DNA of 64,000 nucleotides from an uncultured Acidobacteriota bacterium (GCA_903916735.1 CAIWXX010000028.1:62001-126000), one strand, 5' to 3'; positions 46,744 to 55,148 are shown, counted from the stretch's first letter. Notes: a model not told the origin generated them from the letters alone. Numbers and translations are program-made.

Positions 46744-47670
46744 ATGACACTCAGAATTTTGGACGGCAAACAGATCGCTGATGAAATCAAGGCTGAGGTC
46801 GCGCGGGAAGTTAAGGAGCTGATCCATCAAGGAACGCGGCCTCCTCAACTCACCGCCGTGCTTGTTGGAGAAAATCCGGCCAGCCGGGTTTATGTCAAGA
46901 ATAAAGGCCATACGGCCGAAGAGCTGGGAATCGAGTCTGCCACGATTCATCTGCCAGAGACGACACCGACGGAGCTTTTGCTGGAAGAAGTTCGCCGTCT
47001 GAATCGCGATGATGAAGTTGATGGAATCCTGGTTCAGCTCCCGCTCCCGCGGATCATCAATGCCGATCAGATCCTCGATGAAATCGATGTGAAAAAGGAT
47101 GTCGACGGTATCCATCCAGCTAACCTCGGCCGGCTGGTGCTCGGCCAGCCATGCCTTGAGCCCTGCACTCCTGCAGGCATCATCCAGATCCTCGAAAGAA
47201 GCGGCATCCGGATCGCCGGTGTTCGTGCCTGCGTCCTCGGGCGGAGCCGCATTGTGGGAAAGCCGGTGGCGGCGATGCTTCTCAACCGTCACGCGACTGT
47301 CACGATCTGTCATTCCAAGACTCCCGAGCTGGCATCGGTCACTCGCGAAGCCGATATTCTCATCGCGGCCATTGGGCGGCCGGGGTTTGTGACAGGCGAT
47401 ATGATCGGGCCTGGAGCCACAGTCATTGATGTGGGCATCAACGAAATCTCCAGCCAGACGGATCTCGCACGATTCTTTGATGGAGAAGAATTGGAACGTC
47501 GTTCGGTTGTCGTCGCGCGCAAAGGCCGGACTCTGGTGGGTGATGTTGAATGGAAATCGGCGATAGCGGTTGCCGGCCTGATCACGCCTGTGCCCGGAGG
47601 CGTCGGACTGCTCACGATCGCCATGTTGATGAAGAATGTTCTCGAAGCGCGGAAGGCGAAAGGTCGGTGA
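46744..47670 (+). CDS. folD: Methylenetetrahydrofolate dehydrogenase/cyclohydrolase
   Basis: A 308-residue bifunctional enzyme converting methylene-THF to formyl-THF. Signatures: VGENPASRVYVKNK with the active-site Lys, DGILVQLPLP, KDVDGIHPANLG, PCTPAGI, GRSRIVGKPVA and GVGLLTIAML near the end. It is slightly longer than usual through an insert around DLARFFDGEELERRS. The coaE start codon GTG overlaps its TGA. Confidence 0.97.
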   Translation: MTLRILDGKQIADEIKAEVAREVKELIHQGTRPPQLTAVLVGENPASRVYVKNKGHTAEELGIESATIHLPETTPTELLLEEVRRLNRDDEVDGILVQLPLPRIINADQILDEIDVKKDVDGIHPANLGRLVLGQPCLEPCTPAGIIQILERSGIRIAGVRACVLGRSRIVGKPVAAMLLNRHATVTICHSKTPELASVTREADILIAAIGRPGFVTGDMIGPGATVIDVGINEISSQTDLARFFDGEELERRSVVVARKGRTLVGDVEWKSAIAVAGLITPVPGGVGLLTIAMLMKNVLEARKAKGR

Positions 47671-48329
47671 GCGACGACCGACCGGCGCCCATCCTCCGCG
47701 TCGGCTTGACCGGAGGCATTGCCTGCGGCAAGAGCATCGTCTCGCGCGAACTCCAACGGCTCGGCTGCTACATCATCGACGCCGATCAGATCGCGCGCGA
47801 TATTGTGGAACCAGGCCAACAGGGCTGGTGCCGTCTCATCGAAAATTTTGGCGAATCGATCCTTCTTCCCGAACAGAAAATCAACCGGCAAGCACTTGGC
47901 CGGTTGATTTTTTCGGATCCAGCCAAGCGTGCCATGCTCAACGCCATTCTCCATCCGCTGATTCTCACAGCCGAAGAGGACCGAATCTACTGGCTGGGGA
48001 AGGGCGGCTTCCATGGGATCGTCATCGTCGAAGCGGCACTCATGATCGAGACCGGCACCTATGAAAATTATGATCATCGCATTGTCGTTTTCTGCGATCC
48101 TCTCGTGCAACTCAAACGGTTGCAACTACGCAACGGGCTCGACATCGAAGAGGCCCGGCGGCGGATCGAATCACAGTTGAGTGTTGAAGAGAAAAAGAAA
48201 TTTGCAACACACCTCATCGACACCACCGGCAGCCTCCGGAGCACTCACGAACAGGTTCGCAAGATCTATTACTCGCTGCTCGACGCCTTCCTTCGTCGTG
48301 ATGCCGGCGCATCCGAACCCCTTGCCTGA
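47667..48329 (+). CDS. coaE: Dephospho-CoA kinase
   Basis: Last step of CoA synthesis. The 220-residue protein has the P-loop GLTGGIACGKS at about 13-23, DADQIAR, and IVEAALMIETG. The GTG at 47667 overlaps the folD stop (GTGA) with AAGG upstream, so it is coupled to folD. coaX is elsewhere in the window. Confidence 0.95.
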   Translation: MSDDRPAPILRVGLTGGIACGKSIVSRELQRLGCYIIDADQIARDIVEPGQQGWCRLIENFGESILLPEQKINRQALGRLIFSDPAKRAMLNAILHPLILTAEEDRIYWLGKGGFHGIVIVEAALMIETGTYENYDHRIVVFCDPLVQLKRLQLRNGLDIEEARRRIESQLSVEEKKKFATHLIDTTGSLRSTHEQVRKIYYSLLDAFLRRDAGASEPLA

Positions 48330-48524
48330 ATCGATATTAATTCCGTTCTCTCCTCTGAGGAGCCAGGGAACCGTTATGTAAAGCTTTTGGGGTTCTATAA
48401 CCAATCTACTTATGAATGATACTCACATTTTCGGAGGGGGCAGCCGAGCAAGAATCCGGGATCGATTTTTTATCCGTCCCTTCCCTCTCTGCCAAAATTC
48501 CATCTGGGGAAATTAGGCCTAAGC
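48330..48524 (+). other. Intergenic stretch, nothing recognised
   Basis: Between coaE and the truncated secreted-protein fragment I see no gene, terminator or known repeat. CTCTGAGGAGCCAGGGAACC is the only mildly structured piece. Confidence 0.4.
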
Positions 48525-48716
48525 ATGAAAATCAAATGTCGCCTATGCATCAGCATCATGGTTGCATTCGTCGAAGCCTCATTTGTGTCATCAATCTGTA
48601 TGAGCGACACAACATGGGGTAAGCTGATCGGTAATAACAGCCACACGGAAGTTGGGAACGATATCGAGTCGGTTAGCGAGAACGGTTATGTTGCAACCGG
48701 CTGGGAATTCCACTAG
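48525..48716 (+). pseudogene. N-terminal stub of a secreted repeat protein
   Basis: A 63-codon frame with a signal-peptide-like start (MKIKCRLCISIMVAFVEASF) followed by WGKLIGNNSHTEVGNDIES and GYVATG. This matches the first unit of secreted propeller-type repeats that read W.K..GG...D.G.SI..T.DGGY.V.G. Only one unit remains and the frame stops 17 bases before the left inverted repeat of the Tn3-like element, so insertion probably cut the gene. AGG lies before the ATG. Confidence 0.55.
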
Positions 48717-48732
48717 TTACTATTTACAAGCT

Positions 48733-48775
48733 GAGTGCATTTAAACAAACGGCACCAAAGTCCCACATGATTTTG
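48733..48775 (+). repeat. Left terminal inverted repeat
   Basis: Reads GAGTGCATTTAAACAAACGG, then CACCAAAGTCCCACATGATTTTG. Its inverted partner at 50343-50385 differs at eight positions. Confidence 0.8.
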
Positions 48776-48777
48776 CC

Positions 48778-48948
48778 TTACTCCCCATGCAGGTTGATGT
48801 GCTTCCAGGTTATGACCGAGCCGTTGCGGACCGCCTCGATCAGTTCAGCCTTTCGTTCCTCGTCGTCCAGCGTGGCGAGCTCTGTTGAAGACAGGAGGCA
48901 AGTCAAAAGCTTCTGTACCATGGTGTTGAGGATCTTCATTTTGGGCAT
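48778..48948 (-). pseudogene. tnpA: Tn3-type transposase C-terminal remnant
   Basis: A 56-codon frame ending ITWKHINLHGE then TAA. The W.HINL.GE/RY ending is characteristic of Tn3-family transposase C-termini. An in-frame TGA lies four codons before the ATG, so the rest of the gene is gone, and the usual final YDF-type residues are replaced by the stop. Its stop is two bases from the left inverted repeat. Confidence 0.7.
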
Positions 48949-49038
48949 AAGACCGTCTCACGAATTGGAAAATGCTATGGGGAGTCTATGCTGAAAACGA
49001 TCATTTATTGATGGAAAATTTTTAGCGAAACTCGTTGT

Positions 49039-49082
49039 AACCCTAATAATCTTTTTTATAGAATAAGGGTGGTATTAGGGTT
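49039..49082. promoter_or_regulatory. Candidate res site / recombinase operator
   Basis: A 44-bp AT-rich dyad: AACCCTAATA at 49039 and TATTAGGGTT ending at 49082, with a further AATAAGGG inside. It is 34 bases upstream of the serine recombinase start, where resolvase binding sites are found in Tn3 elements. Confidence 0.6.
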
Positions 49083-49115
49083 TTTTGTGAACACAAACGG
49101 AGAAGTCGAATTCGA

Positions 49116-49739
49116 ATGAAAGGTCACTCACACAAGACGGTCGCTTATCTGAGGGTGTCCACTCTGGACCAGGATATCGAGAAGAACAAGGCGGACATCC
49201 TTCATCTGGCGAACAACAAGAATCTTGGCCAGGTCCATTTCGTCGAAGAGAAGGCTTCTGGGAAGGTTCTCTGGAAGAGCAGGCGGATTGCCGGGATAAT
49301 CGAGGATCTCCACGAAGGAGATAATCACCTGGTCAGTGAGCTGTCGCGGCTTGGCCGAAGCATGCTGGAGTGTATGGAGATACTTTCCGTCGCGGCTCAG
49401 AAAGGGATCAATATCTACGCCATAAAAGGAAACTGGCAGTTGGATCACTCTATCCAAAGCGAAATTTTCGCCATGGCCTCTGAAATCGAGAGGGATCTGA
49501 TATCGAAGCGGATCCAAGAGGCTCTCCGGGCGAAAAAAGCCGCCGGCATGAAGCTGGGGCGTCCGCCAGGTCCTGGCAAAAGCAAGTTGGACGCATACAA
49601 GCCGGAAATCGAGGCGTCACTGGCCAGTGGATCGACCCATAAATTCATCGCCAGCCGATATGGGACCACCGGGGCTAATCTTCATGGATGGCTGAAAAAG
49701 CGCGGCATCAAGAGAGCGTGCCTGATAAACCATGGCTGA
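49116..49739 (+). CDS. tnpR: Serine recombinase (resolvase/invertase family)
   Basis: A 207-residue small serine recombinase. Catalytic Ser15 is in YLRVST; Arg-rich catalytic pieces are in SELSRLGRS and EIERDLISKRI; the C-terminal helix-turn-helix covers about 165-200 (SGSTHKFIASRYGTTGANLHGWLKKRG). The body resembles the Mpi-type invertase subgroup as much as Tn3 resolvases. Its last codons overlap the next gene by eight bases, so three genes form one operon inside the transposon remnant. Confidence 0.92.
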   Translation: MKGHSHKTVAYLRVSTLDQDIEKNKADILHLANNKNLGQVHFVEEKASGKVLWKSRRIAGIIEDLHEGDNHLVSELSRLGRSMLECMEILSVAAQKGINIYAIKGNWQLDHSIQSEIFAMASEIERDLISKRIQEALRAKKAAGMKLGRPPGPGKSKLDAYKPEIEASLASGSTHKFIASRYGTTGANLHGWLKKRGIKRACLINHG

Positions 49740-50067
49740 AATGATGGAGAAGCTCCCGTGTAAATATCTGGGTGGGTTCGTGGAGTGGACTGCAGAACGT
49801 GAAGGACACATTGCGGACAATCATCCCGACCTCATGCCCGCACACCGAGGCAAGATAGCAGAAACACTCGCCGACCCGGACCAGGTACGCAGGAGCGTCC
49901 GGCTTGGCAGTGCCAGACTCTTTTCGCGTTGGTTCTCGGGCGTCAAGGGCGGTAAGCATGTGGTGGTCGTGGTTGTCAGCGATGTGGCGAAGCAGCGCCA
50001 CTGGATCATTACCGCGTACATTGCCAGAAAGCTGGCGGAGGGAGAATTGGAATGGAAGAAAAACTGA
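49732..50067 (+). CDS. Small BECR-fold-like protein, candidate toxin
   Basis: A 111-residue protein. Visible pattern: HIADNHPDLMPAHRGKIAE, ADPDQVRRS, ARLFSRWF, a VVVVVVSD strand, and ITAYIARK ending in ELEW. This order (His-rich helix, PD, Arg/Phe strand, V-strand, ITAY) resembles Barnase/EndoU/ColicinE5-D/RelE-like nuclease folds by eye. It overlaps the recombinase gene by eight bases and the DUF2283 gene by sixteen. Toxin activity is inferred from fold-like pattern, size, overlap and transposon context; none is shown by the sequence. Start codon may be 49732, 49741 or 49744. Confidence 0.7.
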   Translation: MAEMMEKLPCKYLGGFVEWTAEREGHIADNHPDLMPAHRGKIAETLADPDQVRRSVRLGSARLFSRWFSGVKGGKHVVVVVVSDVAKQRHWIITAYIARKLAEGELEWKKN

Positions 50068-50288
50068 GCTTCAGCTACGACCGAGTAGCGGATGTTCTCT
50101 ATATCAGCAAGGTAACACCTTATCCGGAGCAGGAGTCCGAGGAGCTGGGGGACGAAGTGATCGCGCGGTTGAACCCCAAAACTGGCGACGTGGAAAACCT
50201 GGAAATCTTGTTCTTCTCAACGCGCCTTCTCCGAGGTGATCTGTTCGCGATTCCGCTCAAGGCTAACCTTCGGCTGGTCACGCAGTAG
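50052..50288 (+). CDS. DUF2283 family protein, candidate antitoxin
   Basis: A 78-residue protein with the DUF2283 pattern: SYDRVADVLYISK, EELGDEVIARLNPKTGDV, LEILFFSTR. These small proteins often accompany small basic partner genes in TA-like pairs. The ATG overlaps the end of the preceding gene by sixteen bases. I infer an antitoxin-like partner role; direct evidence is lacking. Confidence 0.75.
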   Translation: MEEKLSFSYDRVADVLYISKVTPYPEQESEELGDEVIARLNPKTGDVENLEILFFSTRLLRGDLFAIPLKANLRLVTQ

Positions 50289-50342
50289 CCAGATAGCTCA
50301 AAAAACATCGGTTGAAGACGGCAAAATCCCCAGCGCCCACCC

Positions 50343-50385
50343 CCAAATCCTCTGGGACATTAGTGCCGTTAGTTAAAATGCACCC
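50343..50385 (-). repeat. Right terminal inverted repeat
   Basis: On the minus strand reads GGGTGCATTTTAACTAACGG and then CACTAATGTCCCAGAGGATTTGG. Just outside it, TTGGGTGCATT at 50400-50410 repeats the outer end in the opposite direction, making an 11-bp stem with AATGCACCCAA. Confidence 0.8.
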
Positions 50386-50450
50386 AAAAGTAAAGAAGCG
50401 TTGGGTGCATTACAATATCCTCTAGCCGCTCTTCGTTCGAATTGCGAGCA

Positions 50451-50489
50451 AAGAAAAAGGCAGGCAGCGACATTTGTCTGCTGCCTGCC
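50451..50489 (-). terminator. Rho-independent terminator of the OPT-pqqD-pepD operon
   Basis: On the minus strand GGCAGGCAGC, an 11-base loop, GCTGCCTGCC, then TTTTTCTTTG. It starts 15 bases after the pepD stop. The stem is 10 bp and perfect. Confidence 0.9.
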
Positions 50490-50504
50490 GTTGTTTCGAT
50501 TCTA

Positions 50505-51962
50505 TTAGTTGATATTCTTCAGGATTGTAACCAGGAGATTCCAGAACTTCTCGACCGTGTCAACGTAGATTTTTTCATCCGGCGAATGCACGGCTTCGAG
50601 AGTGGGGCCGAAAGAGACCATATCCATGCCTGGATATTTTTCGCCGATGATTCCGCATTCGAGACCGGCGTGAATCGCCTTCACATGAGGCATCTTCCCG
50701 TAGAGCGAGTGATATGTCGTTTTGGCGATTTCCAGAATCTTCGATGCGAGATCCGGTTTCCATCCGGGATACCCATGGCTATGCACGGGTTGGGCGCCGC
50801 CGAGCTCGAAAACGGTTTCCACAGCGGCTGCAATCTCCTGGATTTCCGAGGCAACCGAGCTCCTCTGGCTTGTGACCACTTCGATCGTCTTCCTTCCGGT
50901 TTTGATGACGGCGAGGTTCGTCGATGTTTCGACAAGTTCCGGAATATCGGCGCTCATCTTGTCGACGCCGTGTGGCATGATGGCCAGCGTCTGGAGCAGC
51001 CTTCTCTGCTGGCCTTTCTTGATGACCTTCACCTTTTTCTTGCCGGGCAGTTCGGTCAGTGTGATGGTGAGATCCGGTTCGACTGTCGCGAGTTCGGCCT
51101 TGATTGCTTTTCCAATTTCTTGGATGGCGGCCTTGGCCTCATCCACGGCTTTCTTGGGCAGTGCAATGACCGCATCTGCTTCTCGCGGGATTGCATTATG
51201 TTTATTGCCCGCATCCAGGCTTGACAGCCGTCCGCCCAGATCTTCGAGGCGCCGGAGGATCCGGTTGACAATTTTGATGGCATTGCCGCGACCTTTGTCG
51301 ATCTCCAGGCCGGAGTGCCCACCCTTGAGCCCTCGGACCATGATTCGATAGGGGGCCGTCTTGCCGGGAGCATCATCCAAATCAACCTTCCATGTGCCAG
51401 CCGTGTCGATGCCCCCCGAGCAGCCGACATACAAAGCCCCTTCTTCTTCGGAATCCAGATTGAGGAGCATCTTGCTCTCGAGCAGTGCCGGATCCAGGTT
51501 GTTGGCGCCTGTCAGCGCTGTCTCCTCGTCGATCGTAAAGAGAAATTCCAGCGGCCCGTGCTCGATGCTCTTTTCCTCCATGAGCGCGAGGTTCGTGGCG
51601 ACGGCAACTCCGTTATCGGCCCCGAGCGTTGTCCCATTCGCCATGAGCACATTGTCCTTGCGAACGAGCTCGATCGGGTCCTTTAGAAAATCATGTACCT
51701 TGTCCTGATTTTTTTCGCAGACCATATCCAGGTGCCCCTGGAGGCAAACTCGATGAGCGTGCTCGTGGCCCGGCGTGGCCGGTTTGCGAACGATGACGTT
51801 TCCGATCTTATCCTGTTTGGCTTCCAAGCCCAGCCTTTTTGCCGTGCTCATCACATACCTGGCGATAGCGGCTTCGTTTGACGAGCCCCTTGGAATGCGC
51901 GAAATTTCGCCGAAATACTTCCACAATAGTTCCGGTTTCAAACCTTCCAGAGCGTTAGACAC
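50505..51962 (-). CDS. pepD: Aminoacyl-histidine dipeptidase PepD (M20C)
   Basis: A 485-residue cytoplasmic metallopeptidase cleaving Xaa-His and other dipeptides. Metal ligands and catalysis: CLQGHLDMV, GADNGVAVA, DEETALTGA, SEEEGALYVG, and a His near the C-terminus (VKAIHAGLECGI). Length is normal. It ends the operon with the PqqD-like gene and the OPT transporter; a terminator follows. Confidence 0.96.
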   Translation of the reverse strand: MSNALEGLKPELLWKYFGEISRIPRGSSNEAAIARYVMSTAKRLGLEAKQDKIGNVIVRKPATPGHEHAHRVCLQGHLDMVCEKNQDKVHDFLKDPIELVRKDNVLMANGTTLGADNGVAVATNLALMEEKSIEHGPLEFLFTIDEETALTGANNLDPALLESKMLLNLDSEEEGALYVGCSGGIDTAGTWKVDLDDAPGKTAPYRIMVRGLKGGHSGLEIDKGRGNAIKIVNRILRRLEDLGGRLSSLDAGNKHNAIPREADAVIALPKKAVDEAKAAIQEIGKAIKAELATVEPDLTITLTELPGKKKVKVIKKGQQRRLLQTLAIMPHGVDKMSADIPELVETSTNLAVIKTGRKTIEVVTSQRSSVASEIQEIAAAVETVFELGGAQPVHSHGYPGWKPDLASKILEIAKTTYHSLYGKMPHVKAIHAGLECGIIGEKYPGMDMVSFGPTLEAVHSPDEKIYVDTVEKFWNLLVTILKNIN

Positions 51963-52003
51963 GGATGAACTCCTTGTATAACTTGTTTAATCTTGCCGAA
52001 CAG

Positions 52004-52402
52004 TCATTCAACTGCGTCGGCCCCCTGAGTGCTCACTGTGCGACATGCATCCACATCGATGATGAGCAGATTTTCCTGATGAAGCTTCCGGATGAACCTT
52101 TCTATCCGGGCATAGAGAGGTTCAACCGATTCGCCGAATCGTTCCTTCAGCTTTTCGCCGATCTGCTGGATCGTCGTACCGCCGTCGCAATGCTGCCAGA
52201 TAAAGCTGCCGATGTCGTCGAGTTTGAGGCGGAAATTAGGTCGTTTCAGGTGGCGCATGAACCATCGCCCAAGATAGCCGCCTGAGAACCTCGGAACGAG
52301 CAGCACGATGAGATCGGCGTTCGCTTCCCATTGCACATTTTGACGCGGTTTCAGATCAAGCAGGTTGACTGGTTCCGGATTCGTTGTCCTCTTGAATTTC
52401 AC
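52004..52402 (-). CDS. PqqD-like protein
   Basis: A 132-residue protein whose middle and C-terminus (LDDIGSFIWQHCDGGTTIQQ, then KLKERFG, ARIERFIRKLHQENLL) match the PqqD fold, the RiPP-recognition element used by radical SAM and other modifying enzymes. No precursor peptide or modifying enzyme is visible nearby. It starts at GTG behind AGGG and lies between the OPT transporter and pepD, so a role with peptides is plausible. The N-terminal ~55 residues are of no known type to me. Confidence 0.8.
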   Translation of the reverse strand: MKFKRTTNPEPVNLLDLKPRQNVQWEANADLIVLLVPRFSGGYLGRWFMRHLKRPNFRLKLDDIGSFIWQHCDGGTTIQQIGEKLKERFGESVEPLYARIERFIRKLHQENLLIIDVDACRTVSTQGADAVE

Positions 52403-52453
52403 TTGTCCCTACCGTGATCCAATGGAACGTGCTCCACTGATTCTCGAAATCAC

Positions 52454-54538
52454 TTACATGATCGCCGTTGGAGGCGCCGGTTCATCGGCTTTCCCGGCTT
52501 TCGACAGCGGGATGAAAATGAGATACCAGCCGAGGAAGATGAACACGGGAATCGCCAGCCATGGTGCCACAGACTCGAAGCCCGAGATCAGCCAGAAACG
52601 GTTCGAGCTTCGCAAGCCGACGACGGCAGCGATGAGCAGGCCGAGCAAAGCCTCACCAGCGATCAACCCTGAGGCTGCGAGTATCCCGGCGTTTTCCACG
52701 CGCGCCTTCTGAGCCGCGTTGAAATCGCGCCGTGCGGCAAGTCGATCCACGACACCGCGGATGATTCCACCGATGAAGATCGCGAAGGTTGTTTCGACCG
52801 GCAAGTACATGCCGACCGAGAAGAGCATTGGGCTGCGGACCTTGATCATGATCAGCGAAAACCCCATGGCGATGCCCACGATAACCAGAGGCCATGCCAT
52901 TTCGCCGCCGACGATGCCCGAGGAGAGAGCAGCCATGAGCCCGGCTTGGGGTGCCGGATAGGTTCGTCCGCCGAAGCCTCCCGCGGCGCCGAGCTGCGCG
53001 ACATCAGCGTTGTGCATCAAGTACAGCGGCCAGAACATGATGGAACCTGCAATGATGACGCCGATGATATCCCCGACCTGCATCTTCCATGGAGTACCGC
53101 CGAGGATATGCCCGACTTTCAGGTCCTGCAGCATTTCGCCGGCGACGGCAGCCGAGACGCAACCGATGGCTGCGACACCAAGAGTCGCCATGATGCCTCG
53201 TTCACCAGCCATTCCAGCGATCACCATCGTGAGCGCCGCGACAATGGTTGTCGCCAGTGTCAAACCGGAGATCGGGTTGTTTGAGGAACCGATCATGCCC
53301 ACGAGGTTCCCTGAAACAGCCGCGAAGAAGAAGCCGAAAACGAGAATCACAATGCCGGCAAGAATCGCCGCGCCAATCGCTTGAGTGAAATAGAAGTAAA
53401 GGGCGATCATCATCAGAACAACGGCTGCAATTCCCAGAAGGACGACTTTGAAGGAAATGTCATGTTCGGTGCGCAGCTCCGGCGCCTCCGACGTCGCCGA
53501 CTTCCTGACATCGGCGATTCCTCGCTTGATGCCGATGATCAGGTTATTTCGCATTCTGTAGAGTGTATAGCAGGCGCCGACGAGCATCCCGCCGACGGCG
53601 ATCGGGCGCACGATGAATCGGTAGATGTGACCGGTCAAGGCAATCCATCCTTCCGGAGTGTCCCCACCATAAGAACCGATCAGCTGCGGTCCGAGGAAGT
53701 ACACGAGGAGAGGCACAAACAGGCCCCATGCCAACAAGCTGCCGGCGAAGTTCAGTGCGCCGAGCTCGGGTCCGATGATGTAGCCGACGCCGAGATAGGC
53801 TGGAGTCGCCGCAGGGGCGCTGAATGTCGTAACGCCTCCGGCCTGGATGATACGATCACCGCCGAGCCGAACGATGCTTTCCTTAAATTTTCCAACGTGA
53901 ATCTGGAATCGATGAACGGCGTCATAGATCCCCAACCCATCGAAGGTTTCGGCATCTGTACGGCCGAGCAGCTTGACCAAGGCTCCGACGCCCATCGCCC
54001 TGAAGAGCTGCATGGCGGCTTCGGCGCCGCGCTGGCCTGCTTTATGAATCTCGCTGGCGGCCACCGATTCCGGAAACGGCAGCGACGCATCTTCGACCAT
54101 CACGCGACGCAGGATGGTGACAAAGAGAATCCCGAGGATGCCGCCGAGGATCATAAGGGCTGAAGCAAGCAGATATTCCTTGAGCATCGTCGCCGGCTCG
54201 AATTTCCACATCTTGAGAATGACAAATGCCGGGATCGTGAAAATCGCCCCGGCCGCCACCGACTCGCCGATGGAGCCGACCGTACGAGCGAAGTTCTCTT
54301 CGAGCATGGACCCCTTCAGGATCTTGAGGAGCGCCATTCCGATGACTGCCGCCGGATAGGTTGCGGCGATTGTCATGCCGGCGCGCAAACCGAGATAAGC
54401 GTTGGCCATGCCAAGGATGATGCACATGACGAGCCCGATCAGCAGCGCCCGTACCGTGAATTCGCTCATCGAGGTTTCAGCGGAAACATAGGGTTTGTAC
54501 TTGAGGCCCGAGCCTCCAGTCGCCTGGTTTTCAGCCAT
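52454..54538 (-). CDS. OPT-family oligopeptide transporter
   Basis: A 694-residue secondary transporter with about sixteen membrane helices. Pieces typical of the bacterial OPT family: YVSAETSMSEFTVRALLIG, NAYLGLRAGMTI, NPISGLTLATTI and ILGGTPWKMQ. It imports peptides or metal chelates with protons. ATG behind AAGGAG. It leads the pqqD-pepD operon, so imported peptides are probably then hydrolysed by PepD. Upstream 54539-54764 should hold its promoter, which I cannot pinpoint. Confidence 0.95.
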   Translation of the reverse strand: MAENQATGGSGLKYKPYVSAETSMSEFTVRALLIGLVMCIILGMANAYLGLRAGMTIAATYPAAVIGMALLKILKGSMLEENFARTVGSIGESVAAGAIFTIPAFVILKMWKFEPATMLKEYLLASALMILGGILGILFVTILRRVMVEDASLPFPESVAASEIHKAGQRGAEAAMQLFRAMGVGALVKLLGRTDAETFDGLGIYDAVHRFQIHVGKFKESIVRLGGDRIIQAGGVTTFSAPAATPAYLGVGYIIGPELGALNFAGSLLAWGLFVPLLVYFLGPQLIGSYGGDTPEGWIALTGHIYRFIVRPIAVGGMLVGACYTLYRMRNNLIIGIKRGIADVRKSATSEAPELRTEHDISFKVVLLGIAAVVLMMIALYFYFTQAIGAAILAGIVILVFGFFFAAVSGNLVGMIGSSNNPISGLTLATTIVAALTMVIAGMAGERGIMATLGVAAIGCVSAAVAGEMLQDLKVGHILGGTPWKMQVGDIIGVIIAGSIMFWPLYLMHNADVAQLGAAGGFGGRTYPAPQAGLMAALSSGIVGGEMAWPLVIVGIAMGFSLIMIKVRSPMLFSVGMYLPVETTFAIFIGGIIRGVVDRLAARRDFNAAQKARVENAGILAASGLIAGEALLGLLIAAVVGLRSSNRFWLISGFESVAPWLAIPVFIFLGWYLIFIPLSKAGKADEPAPPTAIM

Positions 54539-54764
54539 ACACGTCTCCTTTAGTTTTTTCTCGCAGTCGAATATGAGAATAAAGCGTTTGCTTTGCTGAT
54601 CTCAAAGAATGCTTCATCGCGGATAGGAGATTACAAGACCATCATCACTGTGAACATCAACGAAGAGAATTTCAATACCCCTTACATCCGAATCAGAATC
54701 TCAAATCGCCTCCTTTTATACCATAGCGCGTGCCGGAGGAACAACCAAGTTTCGGGCAGAAACA

Positions 54765-54899
54765 GGGTAACGTCCAAGTCAAGCCGGCGCCTCAACAGGA
54801 AACTTTGACGTGGTGAAGTCTGGCAAAAAGCAAAAAAGGAAACCCTCAATCAAAACGCCTCTGGAAATTTTTACTTTCACTTTCTACTTTTGACTTCGA
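54765..54899 (+). repeat. Dispersed repeat family A, copy 2
   Basis: Reads GTAACGTCCAAGTCAAGCC, then CCCTCAATCAAAACGCCTCT and TGACTTCG, matching copy 1 at 29199-29335 over its whole length with scattered changes. It sits in the divergent gap between the OPT gene and the M19 dipeptidase. Confidence 0.7.
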
Positions 54900-54940
54900 A
54901 AAATCAGCACATTTCCGGGATGTTCCCCCCAAAAAAACAA

Positions 54941-55039
54941 ATGCCATCCTGAGCAAAGCGAAGGAACTCCTGTTTCAATCACTCCGCGGTTCAATGCGTG
55001 AGATCCTTCGGTCGCATGTGGCTCCATCAGGATGATGCC
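54941..55039. repeat. Palindromic CATCCTGAGC-type intergenic element
   Basis: ATGCCATCCTGAGCAAAGCG at the left end and the inverted CCATCAGGATGATGCC at the right, with GAAGGAACTCC facing GAGATCCTTCGG. A widespread type of intergenic palindrome in bacteria, seen here once. Confidence 0.55.
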
Positions 55040-55148
55040 GTGAGCGGAAGCCCGACCCCTATGGAAGAGGTCTCTTTTCTCATCAACGACACCCAAAGAG
55101 TCGAGTCGCTTTGCATCATCAATCGCTTTCTCTTAGAATTTGATAGGT

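Larger units (their letters stand above)
48733..50385 (+). mobile_element. Degenerate Tn3-family element with small passenger pair
   Basis: About 1653 bp bounded by 43-bp inverted repeats (48733-48775 and 50343-50385) that match at 35 of 43 positions by my hand alignment. Content in order: transposase C-terminal remnant on the minus strand, a dyad like a resolvase site, a serine recombinase, a BECR-like small protein, and a DUF2283 protein. The transposase 3' end abuts one repeat, as in Tn3 elements. No clear target duplication is seen with these limits. The large part of tnpA is missing, so it should not move by itself. Confidence 0.75.

Noticed and set aside
50386-50410. AATGCACCCAA/TTGGGTGCATT as a plus-strand terminator
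   Set aside because: The stem is good but no U-run follows; it is better explained as the outer end of the Tn3-like inverted repeat plus an inverted copy.
54593-54808. 71-codon plus-strand frame before the dipeptidase
   Set aside because: It runs into repeat family A, has no ribosome site and no family resemblance.
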